Source: Blastocatellia bacterium
GTDB taxonomy: Bacteria > Acidobacteriota > Blastocatellia > Chloracidobacteriales > JADJPF01
DNA: 64,000 bases
Reading direction: 5' to 3'
NCBI GenBank assembly: GCA_025057015.1
Contig: JANWYG010000011.1
Span: 26,238-90,237 of the forward strand
The first letter of the stretch is position 1, and every line of letters begins with the position of its first letter. The notes under the pieces were generated by a model. It had not been told where the DNA came from. It worked only from the letters and a program-made list of their open reading frames with translations, and made no database searches. Both the position numbers and the translations under genes were made by a program. Shown here piece after piece: positions 1-11,570 of this stretch.

Positions 1-1
1 C

Positions 2-601
2 TTCACCTACCCAATACTTATGGCCGCCGATATACTCATCTACCAATCAGACCTCGTACCCGTAGGTAGTGATCAGTTACAGCATATAGAAATGGCTCAG
101 GACATCGCCGGCTACTTCAACAACACCTACGGCTACGTATTCAAGCGCCCCGAAGCCCTGCTGAGCCCCACACCTAAAGTCCCAGGTACTGACGGACAAA
201 AAATGAGTAAGTCCTACCATAATACCATACCCGTCTTCGCTGAAGACAGCGCACTAAGAAAAGCAGTAATGAGCATAGTTACAGATTCGCTACCATTAGA
301 AGCACCTAAAGATCCAGACTGTAACACCGTCTACAGGCTATATGAGCTGTTTGCCTCAGCCGATGAAATTGCTGAAATGCGTAACCGCTTTCTCAGCGGC
401 GGTTACGGCTACGGCCAAGCAAAAAGAGCCCTGCTAGAAAAGATAGACGCATACTTCGCTCCAGCACGAGCTAGACGTAAAGAACTGGCTTCCAATCTCG
501 ACTATGTCGAACAAGTCCTGCGTCAAGGGGCACAAAAAGCCCGTCACGAAGCCGCTCTTACCCTCAAGGCTACACGCCTCGCCTGCGGATTAGATACTTA
601 A
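2..601 (+). CDS. trpS: Tryptophanyl-tRNA synthetase, C-terminal part (5' end outside window)
   Basis: Charges tRNA-Trp with tryptophan in the cytoplasm. The reading frame is open from the first bases, and FTYPILMAADILIY is the typical class I TrpRS segment, so the ATG at 20 is internal and the gene begins before the window. The KMSKS signature, the ATP-binding loop of class I synthetases, is at about nt 200-214. It is followed by the helical anticodon-binding part ending in YVEQVLRQGAQKAR. 199 residues are visible; the family is usually 320-350, so roughly 40% is missing. A proline iminopeptidase gene follows 24 nt downstream with its own ribosome site. Confidence 0.96.
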   Translation, partial: FTYPILMAADILIYQSDLVPVGSDQLQHIEMAQDIAGYFNNTYGYVFKRPEALLSPTPKVPGTDGQKMSKSYHNTIPVFAEDSALRKAVMSIVTDSLPLEAPKDPDCNTVYRLYELFASADEIAEMRNRFLSGGYGYGQAKRALLEKIDAYFAPARARRKELASNLDYVEQVLRQGAQKARHEAALTLKATRLACGLDT

Positions 602-625
602 GAAATATATTCTAGGAGAGACACG

Positions 626-1573
626 ATGAGAACCCTCTATGACGAGATAGAACCTTATGAAACCGGTTACCTGCAAGTTTCGTCACTACATTCGCTATAC
701 TATGAACAATCCGGTAACCCTCAAGGCAAACCAGTAGTCTTTCTACATGGCGGCCCTGGAGCCGGATCAGAACCCATCCACCGCCGGTTCTTCTCTCCCA
801 AAGCCTACAGAATTATCATCTTTGACCAGCGCGGCGCCGGCCGTAGCAAACCTCATGCCTGCCTCGAAGAAAATACTACCTGGCACCTAGTAGAGGATAT
901 AGAACGCCTACGCGGCCACTTGGGCATAGATCGCTGGGTCGTCTTCGGCGGCTCCTGGGGTAGCACGCTCGCCCTTGCTTATGCTCAAACATACCCCCAG
1001 CGCGTCAAAGCCCTCGCCCTACGAGGCATTTTCCTCTGCCGACCAGAAGAAATAACCTGGTTCTACCAAAAAGGAGCCGATGCCATCTTCCCAGATTTCT
1101 GGGAAGAGTACCTCGCCCCAATACCCCAAGAAGAACGCTCCGATATGATAGCCGCTTACTACCGCCGGCTAACCTCCGAAGATGAAACAGTAAGGCTTGC
1201 AGCAGCTCGCGCTTGGAGCATATGGGAGGGATCAACTTCTAAACTGTATGTCTCACAAGCGCTTATAGACAACTTCGCCGAACCACATAAAGCCCTAGCA
1301 CTGGCACGTATAGAATGCCACTACTTCATCAACAATGCCTTTATGCCCACAAATAATCATTTAATAGAAAATGTGCCAAAGATACGACACATACCTGCTG
1401 TTATAGTTCAAGGCCGGTACGACATAGTATGCCCAATGATGAGCGCCTGGCAGCTACATAAAGCCTGGCCAGAAGCCCGCTTCCAAATCATCCCCGATGC
1501 CGGACACTCAGTAACAGAACCTGGCATTACGGATGCCCTCATCAGAGCTATGGACGAATTCGCCGAGCTGTAA
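626..1573 (+). CDS. pip: Proline iminopeptidase (alpha/beta hydrolase, family S33)
   Basis: Removes N-terminal proline from peptides. At 315 aa it has the usual length of the cytoplasmic S33 enzyme. HGGPGAG (residues 41-47) is the oxyanion-hole motif and is followed by DQRGAGRS. The nucleophile Ser110 lies in GGSWGS, Asp266 in GRYDIVCP and His294 in AGHS, giving a complete catalytic triad. The ATG at 626 is preceded by AGGAG at 614-618. The gene lies close behind trpS on the same strand and is probably cotranscribed. Related epoxide or haloalkane hydrolases are less likely because HGGPGAGS and GGSWGS are specific to this family. Confidence 0.94.
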   Translation: MRTLYDEIEPYETGYLQVSSLHSLYYEQSGNPQGKPVVFLHGGPGAGSEPIHRRFFSPKAYRIIIFDQRGAGRSKPHACLEENTTWHLVEDIERLRGHLGIDRWVVFGGSWGSTLALAYAQTYPQRVKALALRGIFLCRPEEITWFYQKGADAIFPDFWEEYLAPIPQEERSDMIAAYYRRLTSEDETVRLAAARAWSIWEGSTSKLYVSQALIDNFAEPHKALALARIECHYFINNAFMPTNNHLIENVPKIRHIPAVIVQGRYDIVCPMMSAWQLHKAWPEARFQIIPDAGHSVTEPGITDALIRAMDEFAEL

Positions 1574-1601
1574 CTTGCAAAATTACTCAAACTTCAGCAG
1601 A

Positions 1602-1630
1602 TTGACTTTTAGTAGCTCGTTTTAGATAAT
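1602..1630 (+). promoter_or_regulatory. Sigma70-like promoter for the GAF-like gene
   Basis: TTGACT (1602-1607), a 17-bp spacer and GATAAT (1625-1630). This predicts a start near 1637 and a leader of about 145 nt before the GTG at 1783. Seen in sequence; use is inferred. Confidence 0.5.
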
Positions 1631-1782
1631 TTACCAGCTACCCCAAGCAGATAAACGCTCTACTGGCATAGCTTAAACCATTATGCGTGACCATAAAAAC
1701 CAAAGGCTTAAACATTCCTCCCTAATACCTGCCAGCTCCCTATCAGTTGCGGAGGCTTGCGATCTAGAATGGAGGTATTACC

Positions 1783-3327
1783 GTGTCTATAGATTTTGAG
1801 AGCAAACTACAACAATACCTGTACTCGTTAATTTCTACTTCTAACACTAACCTTGCAAACACTTTCGATAGCTTTCAGCTAACATTGCAGCAAACCATCT
1901 CTGAAGCAATCAATAGAGCTATACAAGAAGGCCTCCCTCTACTTGCCGACTCCGTCCGTAAAGAATATGCCTCTCTGCCGACCGACCCCACCCTTCTGGC
2001 TATGGCCTCCGAAATAAGCTCTATGCTGAAAACCGCTATAGCAGAACGCGACGAAGCTCTAGCTGCAGCCTCCGCCGCTAAAGAACAACTGGCTGCTCTC
2101 ACTAGCTCTCCACAAACGACTTCGGTAGTACCTGCTCTCAAGTCCGCCGTGTTCGAAATTCAAAAACATGCTACTCAAGCCGAAATACTTACCTCCCTCG
2201 TGGAGCAAAGCGCAAATTTTGCTCCTAGAATTGTGCTGTTCGTAGTCAAAAGCGGTAATGCAGTAGCATGGTTGGCTAAAGGATTCGACTCAAACACCAT
2301 AGGAGACGAGGCAATAAGAGGTAAAATGCTTGCTCTAAACAGCGATACTATCCTGCGAAAAGCCCTTAGCAAGCAGACAACTTACTACGAACCCCCACTA
2401 GGACACAAAGACAATAAACAGATATTCGAACTGCTTTCTAGCCCCCTACCTGCCGTAATAGCAGCTATTCCCCTCGTAGTAAGAGGCAAAGCAGCAGCTG
2501 TACTCTACGCCGACGCACCTAGCGAAAATCTTGATGTCGATTCCCTAGACATACTAGTTGATGTTGCCGCTCTAACCATAGAATTGCTCTCCTTCAGACC
2601 AAAAGGATCAGACGTACAGTTAGGACACAAGCCAAGCCCGCCAGGACACACCTCTCAGAAAACTCAAGGAACCCTCGAAGAGAATGCTATTAAGAGCAAC
2701 CAAGCGCTAGCTAAAAGCTCAGAAATCTCTTCCACTGAATCCGTTGTCACAGCTCCCGCTCCATCCTTTCCTCCTGCTTCACCTACCATCACTACAGAAC
2801 CTCAGAAAGGCTTCGACTTTGCTGCTTCTCCTGCTCCAACTCCCCCTTCGTTTTCTTTCACTCCGCCACCCGCTACAGAACCTCCTCAGAAAGGCTTCGA
2901 CTTCGCTGCTTCTCCTGCTCCAACTCCTCCTTCGTTTTCTTTCACTCCGCCACCTAGTGCTACCGCAGATCCTAGGAAAGGTATCTCAGGGCCGACTCAG
3001 CAATCTTCACTAGCCTTTAGCGACGAAAATGAACGCAAGCTGCACGAGGAGGCTAGGCGTTTTGCCAGACTACTGGTATCAGAAATAAAGCTTTATAACG
3101 AGAAAAAGGTAGAGGAAGGCCGTAAAAACAAAGATCTCTATGACAGGCTAAAAGAAGATATCGACAGATCTCGGCAAGCATATGAAAAACGTGTCAATCC
3201 CATAGTAGCTGCAAAATTTGACTATTTCTATGACGAGCTCCTAAACATTTTAGGAGAAAGTGATCCCTCAAAGCTGGGAAGTGATTGCCCTGGTCCTGTG
3301 ATAATTCCGCTAGAGAAGCAAAAGTAA
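1783..3327 (+). CDS. GAF-like domain protein with proline-rich tandem repeat and helical C-terminal domain
   Basis: Function unknown. It starts at GTG 1783 with GGAGGT at 1771-1776. Residues 1-110 are helical and Ala/Glu-rich, probably coiled coil. Residues about 115-270 read as a GAF-like sensor fold, with strand-helix patterns such as APRIVLFVVKSGNAVAWLAKGF and AAIPLVVRGKAAAVLYADAP. Residues about 320-400 are a low-complexity Pro/Ser/Phe linker with a 28-residue duplication. The last 90 residues (from EARRFARLLVSEIKLYNEKK) form a charged helical domain; I recall similar C-termini in acidobacterial sensor-like proteins, but that is memory, not a search. There is no signal peptide and no membrane segment. 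It is monocistronic behind its own promoter. Confidence 0.82.
   Translation: MSIDFESKLQQYLYSLISTSNTNLANTFDSFQLTLQQTISEAINRAIQEGLPLLADSVRKEYASLPTDPTLLAMASEISSMLKTAIAERDEALAAASAAKEQLAALTSSPQTTSVVPALKSAVFEIQKHATQAEILTSLVEQSANFAPRIVLFVVKSGNAVAWLAKGFDSNTIGDEAIRGKMLALNSDTILRKALSKQTTYYEPPLGHKDNKQIFELLSSPLPAVIAAIPLVVRGKAAAVLYADAPSENLDVDSLDILVDVAALTIELLSFRPKGSDVQLGHKPSPPGHTSQKTQGTLEENAIKSNQALAKSSEISSTESVVTAPAPSFPPASPTITTEPQKGFDFAASPAPTPPSFSFTPPPATEPPQKGFDFAASPAPTPPSFSFTPPPSATADPRKGISGPTQQSSLAFSDENERKLHEEARRFARLLVSEIKLYNEKKVEEGRKNKDLYDRLKEDIDRSRQAYEKRVNPIVAAKFDYFYDELLNILGESDPSKLGSDCPGPVIIPLEKQK
2800..2954 (+). repeat. 84-bp-period coding tandem duplication
   Basis: Two copies (2800-2870 and 2884-2954) of a 71-bp block encoding PQKGFDFAASPAPTPPSFSF... 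differ at only two positions, both synonymous. The period of 84 bp keeps the reading frame (28 residues). The near identity suggests a recent duplication within the linker. Confidence 0.9.
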
Positions 3328-3445
3328 CCTCATAGGTTACCTCATACAGTTTACTTCATAGTGCGATAGGGAAGATTTTCAGAACTTAGTAGGGGTATGT
3401 CAGGCTCTGGAAGCCTCCTTCCAATCGCTCTTTCTAAAATGAGAA

Positions 3446-3928
3446 CTATTCATACTCTAGTGTTATGTCTGCTAATGCCTCGGCTTCGCTGCAAGTAAGA
3501 GGTCTATCAGGCTCGCCCAATAGCACCAAAGATCGAAGATGAACAGCAAATTCTTCGTCTCCCGAAATCAACTGGTCAAAAGATCCCAGCCACCTTACTT
3601 GCGAGATTCCGCTCATTAACAGGTTATAGTCTTTCAGAAACTCCTCCTTTGAAACACTGCCTGACGCAAATTTTTCAACCAAAAGCTCTGCAGTTCTGAC
3701 CACGATCGGATCAGTCTCACCGGCAAACAGGGCTTCATAAGTGCCCAAGTAAAGCAGTAGTTCCGGCTTACTCTCGAACCACATAAAAGCTCCCGTGCGA
3801 TATCCAGCCGAACTATCGTCATACGCATAAAAACCCCAATCACCCTGTTTAGGCCGATGTTGATGACCGCGATCGGCAAACAGCATAGCTTCATCTCTCA
3901 ACTGCTCTATGTCTTGTGTAGTACTCAC
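3446..3928 (-). CDS. Hypothetical protein, 160 aa
   Basis: Not recognised. An acidic soluble protein with no signal peptide or membrane segment. It starts with GTG at 3928 after AAGGAGGGGAGCT, a strong ribosome site, which supports it as real. Sequence highlights are GDWGFYAYDDSS and GAFMWFESKPELLLYLGTYEALF near residues 30-70, and two acidic helices at the C-terminus. It lies 30 nt downstream of the TMTC-like glycosyltransferase on the same strand and is likely the last gene of that transcript. It converges with the GAF-like gene. Confidence 0.65.
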   Translation of the reverse strand: MSTTQDIEQLRDEAMLFADRGHQHRPKQGDWGFYAYDDSSAGYRTGAFMWFESKPELLLYLGTYEALFAGETDPIVVRTAELLVEKFASGSVSKEEFLKDYNLLMSGISQVRWLGSFDQLISGDEEFAVHLRSLVLLGEPDRPLTCSEAEALADITLEYE

Positions 3929-3958
3929 AGCTCCCCTCCTTTCTTAGAACTAATTTTA

Positions 3959-5644
3959 TCAAGGAAGGGAAGACACAGAATGTCTCCTTAGAAAAAAATT
4001 GTTTAGCTCGGCAAGCTTTGAGCGTGCGTGATCGGCAATCCTTGACTGCGGAGCTACTTCCAAGACTTTGTTGCACAAGTCAGCAGACTTGTCACTTTCT
4101 CCTCTTCTTTGCGCAACTAGCGCCAGATTGTAGTAGCAGGCAGCTTTCATTTCCGGAGAGTTTGCATGCTGCAAGACGTACTGTAATTCGACTTCTGCCT
4201 CATCCAATCTATTCTGATTGAGATAAAGGGTACCGATCTGAAAATGCAGATTAGTTTTATCACTGCAAGACTCCGCAGCGATCTGGTAGTGATATATAGC
4301 TTGCGGGATAACGTTATGCTCAGAAAAGAGCCGTCCCAGTTCTTTGTTAGCAGTGCAATGTCTTGGGATTGCTTGCTGGGTCGTCTGCCAATAGCTCCAT
4401 TCATCTACCCATACCTGATTCTGCCTAATTGTAACAACAAACAATCCAGCAATAACAATACCCAGATAGATCCTCATCCTAAAGGCAAGAGGCTTACTTA
4501 AAGAGCCTAGATAAGCTGCACCATAACCTAGCAATAATCCAGCACCTATGGTGGATAAATAAAGATATCTGTCAAATATCAAATGCTCTACCTTCAAAGG
4601 ACGTATATTGAGAGCAGGGAACAATGGTACTAAAATCCATATCAAAGCTAATCTTACATGAACATCTCGGCTCAACATACCTGCTGCTACAGCAAGTAAC
4701 ACCAACAAGATAGCTGGTACATAGAAATCAGGCGACCATGCAGATGTGACGTGATAAATAGGATAAAAAGGTAGTAGATAAAACGGAAAGAAGATGTTTT
4801 TGAAATAAGTAAGTAACAAGACAGGTAAAGTATAAATTTGCGCGCTAAATGGCAAGCTTCTTTGACCAAAATCAATCCCCAGCCAAACCCTAACAATCAG
4901 GTATGCCGACGTAACCACTAGAAAAGGCAGTAACTGCAGCAGAAAACCAAGCAGCCGAGTTTTTAGCGATCGTTCTCTTTCAAACAAGAAAAGTTCGTAG
5001 CAAGCCAGCAAAAGCAACAACGCTACTGCAAATTCCTTGGTAAGCAAAGCTAATCCATAAAGTATTGCGCTTATAAACAACCAGAAATAACGCTGCTTTC
5101 TTCTAGCCTTTAGATATGCTATCAGAGCTGCAAGCATCGGTATGGCAGTAAGTGAGTTAGCCGAAGCTGATATCCAAGCTACTGACTCTGCCTGTACGGG
5201 ATGTATAGCAAAAACACATGAAGCTACCGCTGCTAAAAACCTACTCTGAGGTTGAGCTAGATTTTCTAGACTCAGGTAGATAGCAAAGTAGGCTATTATT
5301 ACCGCAACCGCATGTAGCAGTACTGAAGTCAAATGCCACAGCCGGGCGTCAGTTCCAGCATAGGCATAGCTGAGCATCAAATACAGGCTCAGCATAGGAC
5401 GATAGTAAAACGAGGCGAACTTCTTGTCAGCAGGGTAGTCCCGCATAAGAAACGTCCAACTATCAGTAGTAAAAGCAAACTTTATGTTCGCCACCGAAAA
5501 ATCGCTCAAAACACTGCCTGCCTGAACCACGTGATAGATGTCATCGTGCACAAAACCATAGTTTAGAGTAGGTTCAAAACAGATTAGTGCCAAAAGCACT
5601 GGCAGTAGTGGTGCCAAGAACTTTGCTTCTGAAGACAACCACAA
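3959..5644 (-). CDS. TMTC-like GT-C membrane glycosyltransferase with C-terminal TPRs
   Basis: A 561-aa integral membrane protein. About ten hydrophobic segments (residues 10-415) are followed by three TPR-like units (about 430-540). FVHDD (31-35) in the first periplasmic loop is the acidic motif of GT-C enzymes that use lipid-linked sugars. HPVQAESVAWIS (from 148) and FDRYLYL (from 358) resemble the TMTC/O-mannosyltransferase group. The inferred role is transfer of a polyprenol-linked sugar to protein or glycan outside the cytoplasmic membrane; substrate unknown. Start is TTG 5644 with GGAGG seven bases upstream; no ATG fits. An oligosaccharide polymerase-like role is the main alternative. 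Confidence 0.75.
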   Translation of the reverse strand: MWLSSEAKFLAPLLPVLLALICFEPTLNYGFVHDDIYHVVQAGSVLSDFSVANIKFAFTTDSWTFLMRDYPADKKFASFYYRPMLSLYLMLSYAYAGTDARLWHLTSVLLHAVAVIIAYFAIYLSLENLAQPQSRFLAAVASCVFAIHPVQAESVAWISASANSLTAIPMLAALIAYLKARRKQRYFWLFISAILYGLALLTKEFAVALLLLLACYELFLFERERSLKTRLLGFLLQLLPFLVVTSAYLIVRVWLGIDFGQRSLPFSAQIYTLPVLLLTYFKNIFFPFYLLPFYPIYHVTSAWSPDFYVPAILLVLLAVAAGMLSRDVHVRLALIWILVPLFPALNIRPLKVEHLIFDRYLYLSTIGAGLLLGYGAAYLGSLSKPLAFRMRIYLGIVIAGLFVVTIRQNQVWVDEWSYWQTTQQAIPRHCTANKELGRLFSEHNVIPQAIYHYQIAAESCSDKTNLHFQIGTLYLNQNRLDEAEVELQYVLQHANSPEMKAACYYNLALVAQRRGESDKSADLCNKVLEVAPQSRIADHARSKLAELNNFFLRRHSVSSLP

Positions 5645-5992
5645 GTTGCTTCCTCCCTATAGCAGCCTGCAAGATACGGCTAATTATGCTTCCTACAACT
5701 TCGCTGTTCTCTCTATAGCCTACTCCGTAGCCACAGCTGCCTCTCAGCTGCCAAGTAATTTGTTAACTGCCTGTTGCAAAAAAGGCATAGCAGCTTGCAT
5801 AGCAACTGTGTCAACGATATTCAGTAAACAACTACTATTAAGTCTTGGATATTTAGTGCCTTACAGCTCTTTAGCAAATGTCTAACCCTATAGCAATTCC
5901 AAGCACCAAGCTGAATACTCAGTCTGGCTTAAATCAGCTTTGGTCTTTTCCGATAAAGGCAGCAGCAGGGTAAATCCAAATTGACCCAGCGT
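5645..5992. other. Intergenic region, 348 bp, no convincing gene
   Basis: Lies upstream of the TMTC-like gene (minus strand). A TTGACA -35-like hexamer is on the minus strand (plus positions 5809-5814) without a good -10 box, and the element CATAGCA is repeated at about 5785 and 5799. A 79-codon frame on the plus strand (5646-5885) has no ribosome site and its protein looks random. No RNA gene is recognised. Confidence 0.5.
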
Positions 5993-9199
<3,207 letters not shown>

Positions 9200-9265
9200 A
9201 AGTTTTTCTCCCCTAATAATAAGTAGTTGGAAAATAATTACTTAAATGCACATCAGGTGCGATTA

Positions 9266-9338
9266 TTAGCACTTCCAGCTTTTGAGTTTTAGCACTCTTA
9301 GCTTTGAAGTTTTAGCACTCTCACCTGACGAGTGCTAA
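9266..9338 (-). promoter_or_regulatory. CIRCE (HrcA) operator with two additional upstream half-sites
   Basis: The full operator is at 9312-9338: TTAGCACTC (9312-9320), nine bases, then GAGTGCTAA (9330-9338), an exact match to the CIRCE consensus bound by repressor HrcA. The same left arm occurs at 9289-9297 (exact) and 9266-9274 (TTAGCACTT). The three copies are spaced exactly 23 bp apart. Confidence 0.95.
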
Positions 9339-9365
9339 TATATAGCGATCCAACATCCCTGTCAA
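9337..9365 (-). promoter_or_regulatory. groES-groEL sigma70 promoter
   Basis: On the minus strand TTGACA (plus positions 9360-9365) is followed by a 17-bp spacer and TATATT (9337-9342). This is nearly the consensus. The CIRCE palindrome begins inside the -10 box, so bound HrcA would block polymerase directly. Confidence 0.9.
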
Positions 9366-9393
9366 TACAAAGTTGCCGAGAATTCTTCCGGAT

Positions 9394-9651
9394 TTAGCGG
9401 TAGTCAGAAGAAACACCTCTACGCAGATACCGTTGCCGTGGCTCTCCTAGCTGCTGCTTTCTGTATAATGCCACTCGCTTAGCAAGCGTATTACGATGTA
9501 AGCCCAGCTCTTGCGATGCCCGTGAGATGTTATCCTGATGTTTTGCCAAGACACGAAGTATAAAGATCTTTTCAAACTCCGCTACGGCATCCTCAAATCT
9601 TATACCCGAACTGATCATTTCCTCAACTATAGCCTCAAGGCGATCTCTCAT
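9394..9651 (-). CDS. Fis-like helix-turn-helix regulator
   Basis: A small (85 aa) putative DNA-binding protein. Its middle matches the Fis/NtrC C-terminal helix-turn-helix (HTH_8): NISRASQELGLHRNTLAKRV (about residues 42-61). This is preceded by a helix EKIFILRVLAKHQ, as in Fis. There is no ATPase or receiver domain, so it is a stand-alone Fis-type protein rather than a truncated enhancer-binding protein. The ATG overlaps the purC stop by four bases (ATGA), implying translational coupling to purC. Targets unknown. Confidence 0.85.
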   Translation of the reverse strand: MRDRLEAIVEEMISSGIRFEDAVAEFEKIFILRVLAKHQDNISRASQELGLHRNTLAKRVALYRKQQLGEPRQRYLRRGVSSDYR

Positions 9652-10571
9652 AAGCTCTCCATCAGAAGTGGCTTACCTGTCAGCCTCGTATAAGCCTCTG
9701 CATATTTGTCAAAGGTAATCCGCACTATGTCCTCAGGAAGGGCTGGAGCAGGAGGAGACTTGTCCCAGCCTACTGTTTCCAAATAGTCCCTTACGTACTG
9801 CTTATCGAAAGACGGCTGTGGCAGTCCAACGCGATAACCTTCAGCCGGCCAAAAACGCGACGAATCAGGGGTAAGCACCTCGTCTATGAGTACGATACGA
9901 CCTTCTGAAATCCCAAATTCCAACTTTGTGTCACAAATTATGATCCCACGCTCTAAAGCATACTTTGCTGCCCGCAAGTAGATCTCAAGAGTCAAACGCT
10001 TCAGCTCATCGGTCAATCTTTCACCTAAGAGATCGCGCATCCTCTGCTCAGAGATGTTCTCATCATGGCCGCTACTAGCCTTAATAGCAGGCGTGAATAT
10101 AGGCTCAGATAGCCTCTCGGATTCAACTAGTCCTGGCTGCAGCTCTAACCCACAAACCCGTCTATTCTTGGAGTACTCCTTCCACGCTGATCCAGCTAAA
10201 TAACCCCTAGCCACGCACTCTACAGGTATCGGCTCAGTACGACGTACCAGGCAAGATCGACCAACTAGTTGTGAAGCATATTCGGCCAAAGATTCCGGAT
10301 ACTCAGCTAAGTTGGCAGTAAGCAGATGATTTTCCACCAAGTCAGAAAAGAAATCGAACCAAAATAACGACAGCTGATTGAGTATGACGCCTTTACCAGG
10401 TATAGCACTCGCTAGTATACAGTCAAAAGCAGAGATCCTGTCAGTAGTTACAATCAGCAGCTTATCGCCAAGGTCGTAGACGTCACGCACCTTACCTCGC
10501 CTAAAACAAGGCAGCGGCAAGTCGGTCTTGTAGACAGGCCGAATAGATGTAACCTTATCAATAGGACGCAT
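9648..10571 (-). CDS. purC: SAICAR synthetase
   Basis: Joins CAIR and aspartate using ATP in purine synthesis. At 307 aa it is the long single-domain form. FRRGKVRDVYDLGDKLLIVTTDRISAFDC (about residues 23-52) is the N-terminal nucleotide-binding signature. IPVECVARGYLAGSAWKEY, SSGHDENIS and IICDTKLEFG, then IDEVLTPDSSRFW, are family landmarks in the right order. It is divergent from the EamA transporter with 48 bp between them and is coupled to the Fis-like gene downstream. No other pur gene lies in the window. Confidence 0.97.
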   Translation of the reverse strand: MRPIDKVTSIRPVYKTDLPLPCFRRGKVRDVYDLGDKLLIVTTDRISAFDCILASAIPGKGVILNQLSLFWFDFFSDLVENHLLTANLAEYPESLAEYASQLVGRSCLVRRTEPIPVECVARGYLAGSAWKEYSKNRRVCGLELQPGLVESERLSEPIFTPAIKASSGHDENISEQRMRDLLGERLTDELKRLTLEIYLRAAKYALERGIIICDTKLEFGISEGRIVLIDEVLTPDSSRFWPAEGYRVGLPQPSFDKQYVRDYLETVGWDKSPPAPALPEDIVRITFDKYAEAYTRLTGKPLLMESL

Positions 10572-10619
10572 AAACTTTTTGCAGAGAGTAAAAAGGTATC
10601 ATCTGCGAGACTAGGTACC

Positions 10620-11483
10620 ATGTCAAGTTCTTCTAGAAAAGAAGCAGAAAAAGGACTGCTTTGTAGCTTGTTAATGGGATTTTCCTTTGGACTTATGGGA
10701 TATCTAGTGAACATATGCCACCTACCACCTCCAGATCTTGTTTTTCTGCGATCGGGCATTAGTTGCTTCATCCTCACTCCGCTCATATACACACACCTGA
10801 GAGAGCTATTTTTACCCCACGCAACAACACTGTTGCTACGAAGCCTAGCCGGAGCAGCAGCGATGCTATGTTTCTTTTCAAACCTACAGCAAGCCGGCGT
10901 AGGCATCGCTACCTCTTTCGCAAATTTCGCTCCGATCATAGTCACGCTCATTGCAGCCTTATTTTTCAAAGTCAAACTGAAACGCGCAGAACTTATCGGC
11001 ATAACCATTGCGGTAGCTGGAGCACTTAGTCTGTACAAAGTTAGCACCACTACTGCTTCAGTAGCAGCAGTAGGTCTGTTTGGCGCTCTTTGTACTGCCG
11101 TTGCTCAGTTAGCCCTACGACAAGCAGCACTTTCCTTTTCCCCTGCGCTAGTAGTTTGGTCCATGAGTCTGGTAACAATGATAACCTCAATGCTTGTCGG
11201 TGGAAGGCCGAGCAATGAATGGTGGACTTCGTCGACAACTCTCTGGGCAGCTCTAGGAGTAGCTCTAACAGGCCTTCTCGGACAAGTCTTTATGACACTC
11301 GCATATACGAAGCTTTCTGCACCAGTGGCATCCACTTTTGGGCTCAGTTCGCTCGTTTGGGGTGTACTTTTCGAAACAGCTTTTTCGAAAAACCCTCCCT
11401 CATTTGCCGAATGCTTAAGCTACCTAGCAATCATTCTTGGCGTCTGTACAATACACCTTTCTCAGAAAAATCGGTCTTTCTGA
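10620..11483 (+). CDS. EamA/DMT-family transporter
   Basis: An inner-membrane protein of 287 aa with ten hydrophobic segments in two repeats (starting near residues 10 and 150), the drug/metabolite transporter architecture. The first repeat contains SLAGAAAMLCFFSNLQQAGVGIATSFANFAPIIV and the second LGQVFMTLAYTKLSAPVASTFGLSSLVWGVLFE, the two places where EamA proteins carry their conserved pattern. Substrate cannot be inferred. It is read from a short region shared with purC; TATCAT at about 10595 may be its -10 box. Confidence 0.88.
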   Translation: MSSSSRKEAEKGLLCSLLMGFSFGLMGYLVNICHLPPPDLVFLRSGISCFILTPLIYTHLRELFLPHATTLLLRSLAGAAAMLCFFSNLQQAGVGIATSFANFAPIIVTLIAALFFKVKLKRAELIGITIAVAGALSLYKVSTTTASVAAVGLFGALCTAVAQLALRQAALSFSPALVVWSMSLVTMITSMLVGGRPSNEWWTSSTTLWAALGVALTGLLGQVFMTLAYTKLSAPVASTFGLSSLVWGVLFETAFSKNPPSFAECLSYLAIILGVCTIHLSQKNRSF

Positions 11484-11570
11484 GACACGCGTCACAGATT
11501 CCGCCTAACATGAAGAGAAAGCTTCCTTTCTATTTTTACACCTTCTAGAATTTCTATTTCAGGAGTGAGC

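Noticed and set aside
5646..5885. 79-codon plus-strand frame in the largest intergenic gap
   Set aside because: No ribosome site, no domain, random-looking protein.
10454..11050. 198-codon minus-strand frame across purC and the EamA gene
   Set aside because: Overlaps two well-supported genes in other frames; protein composition is shadow-like.
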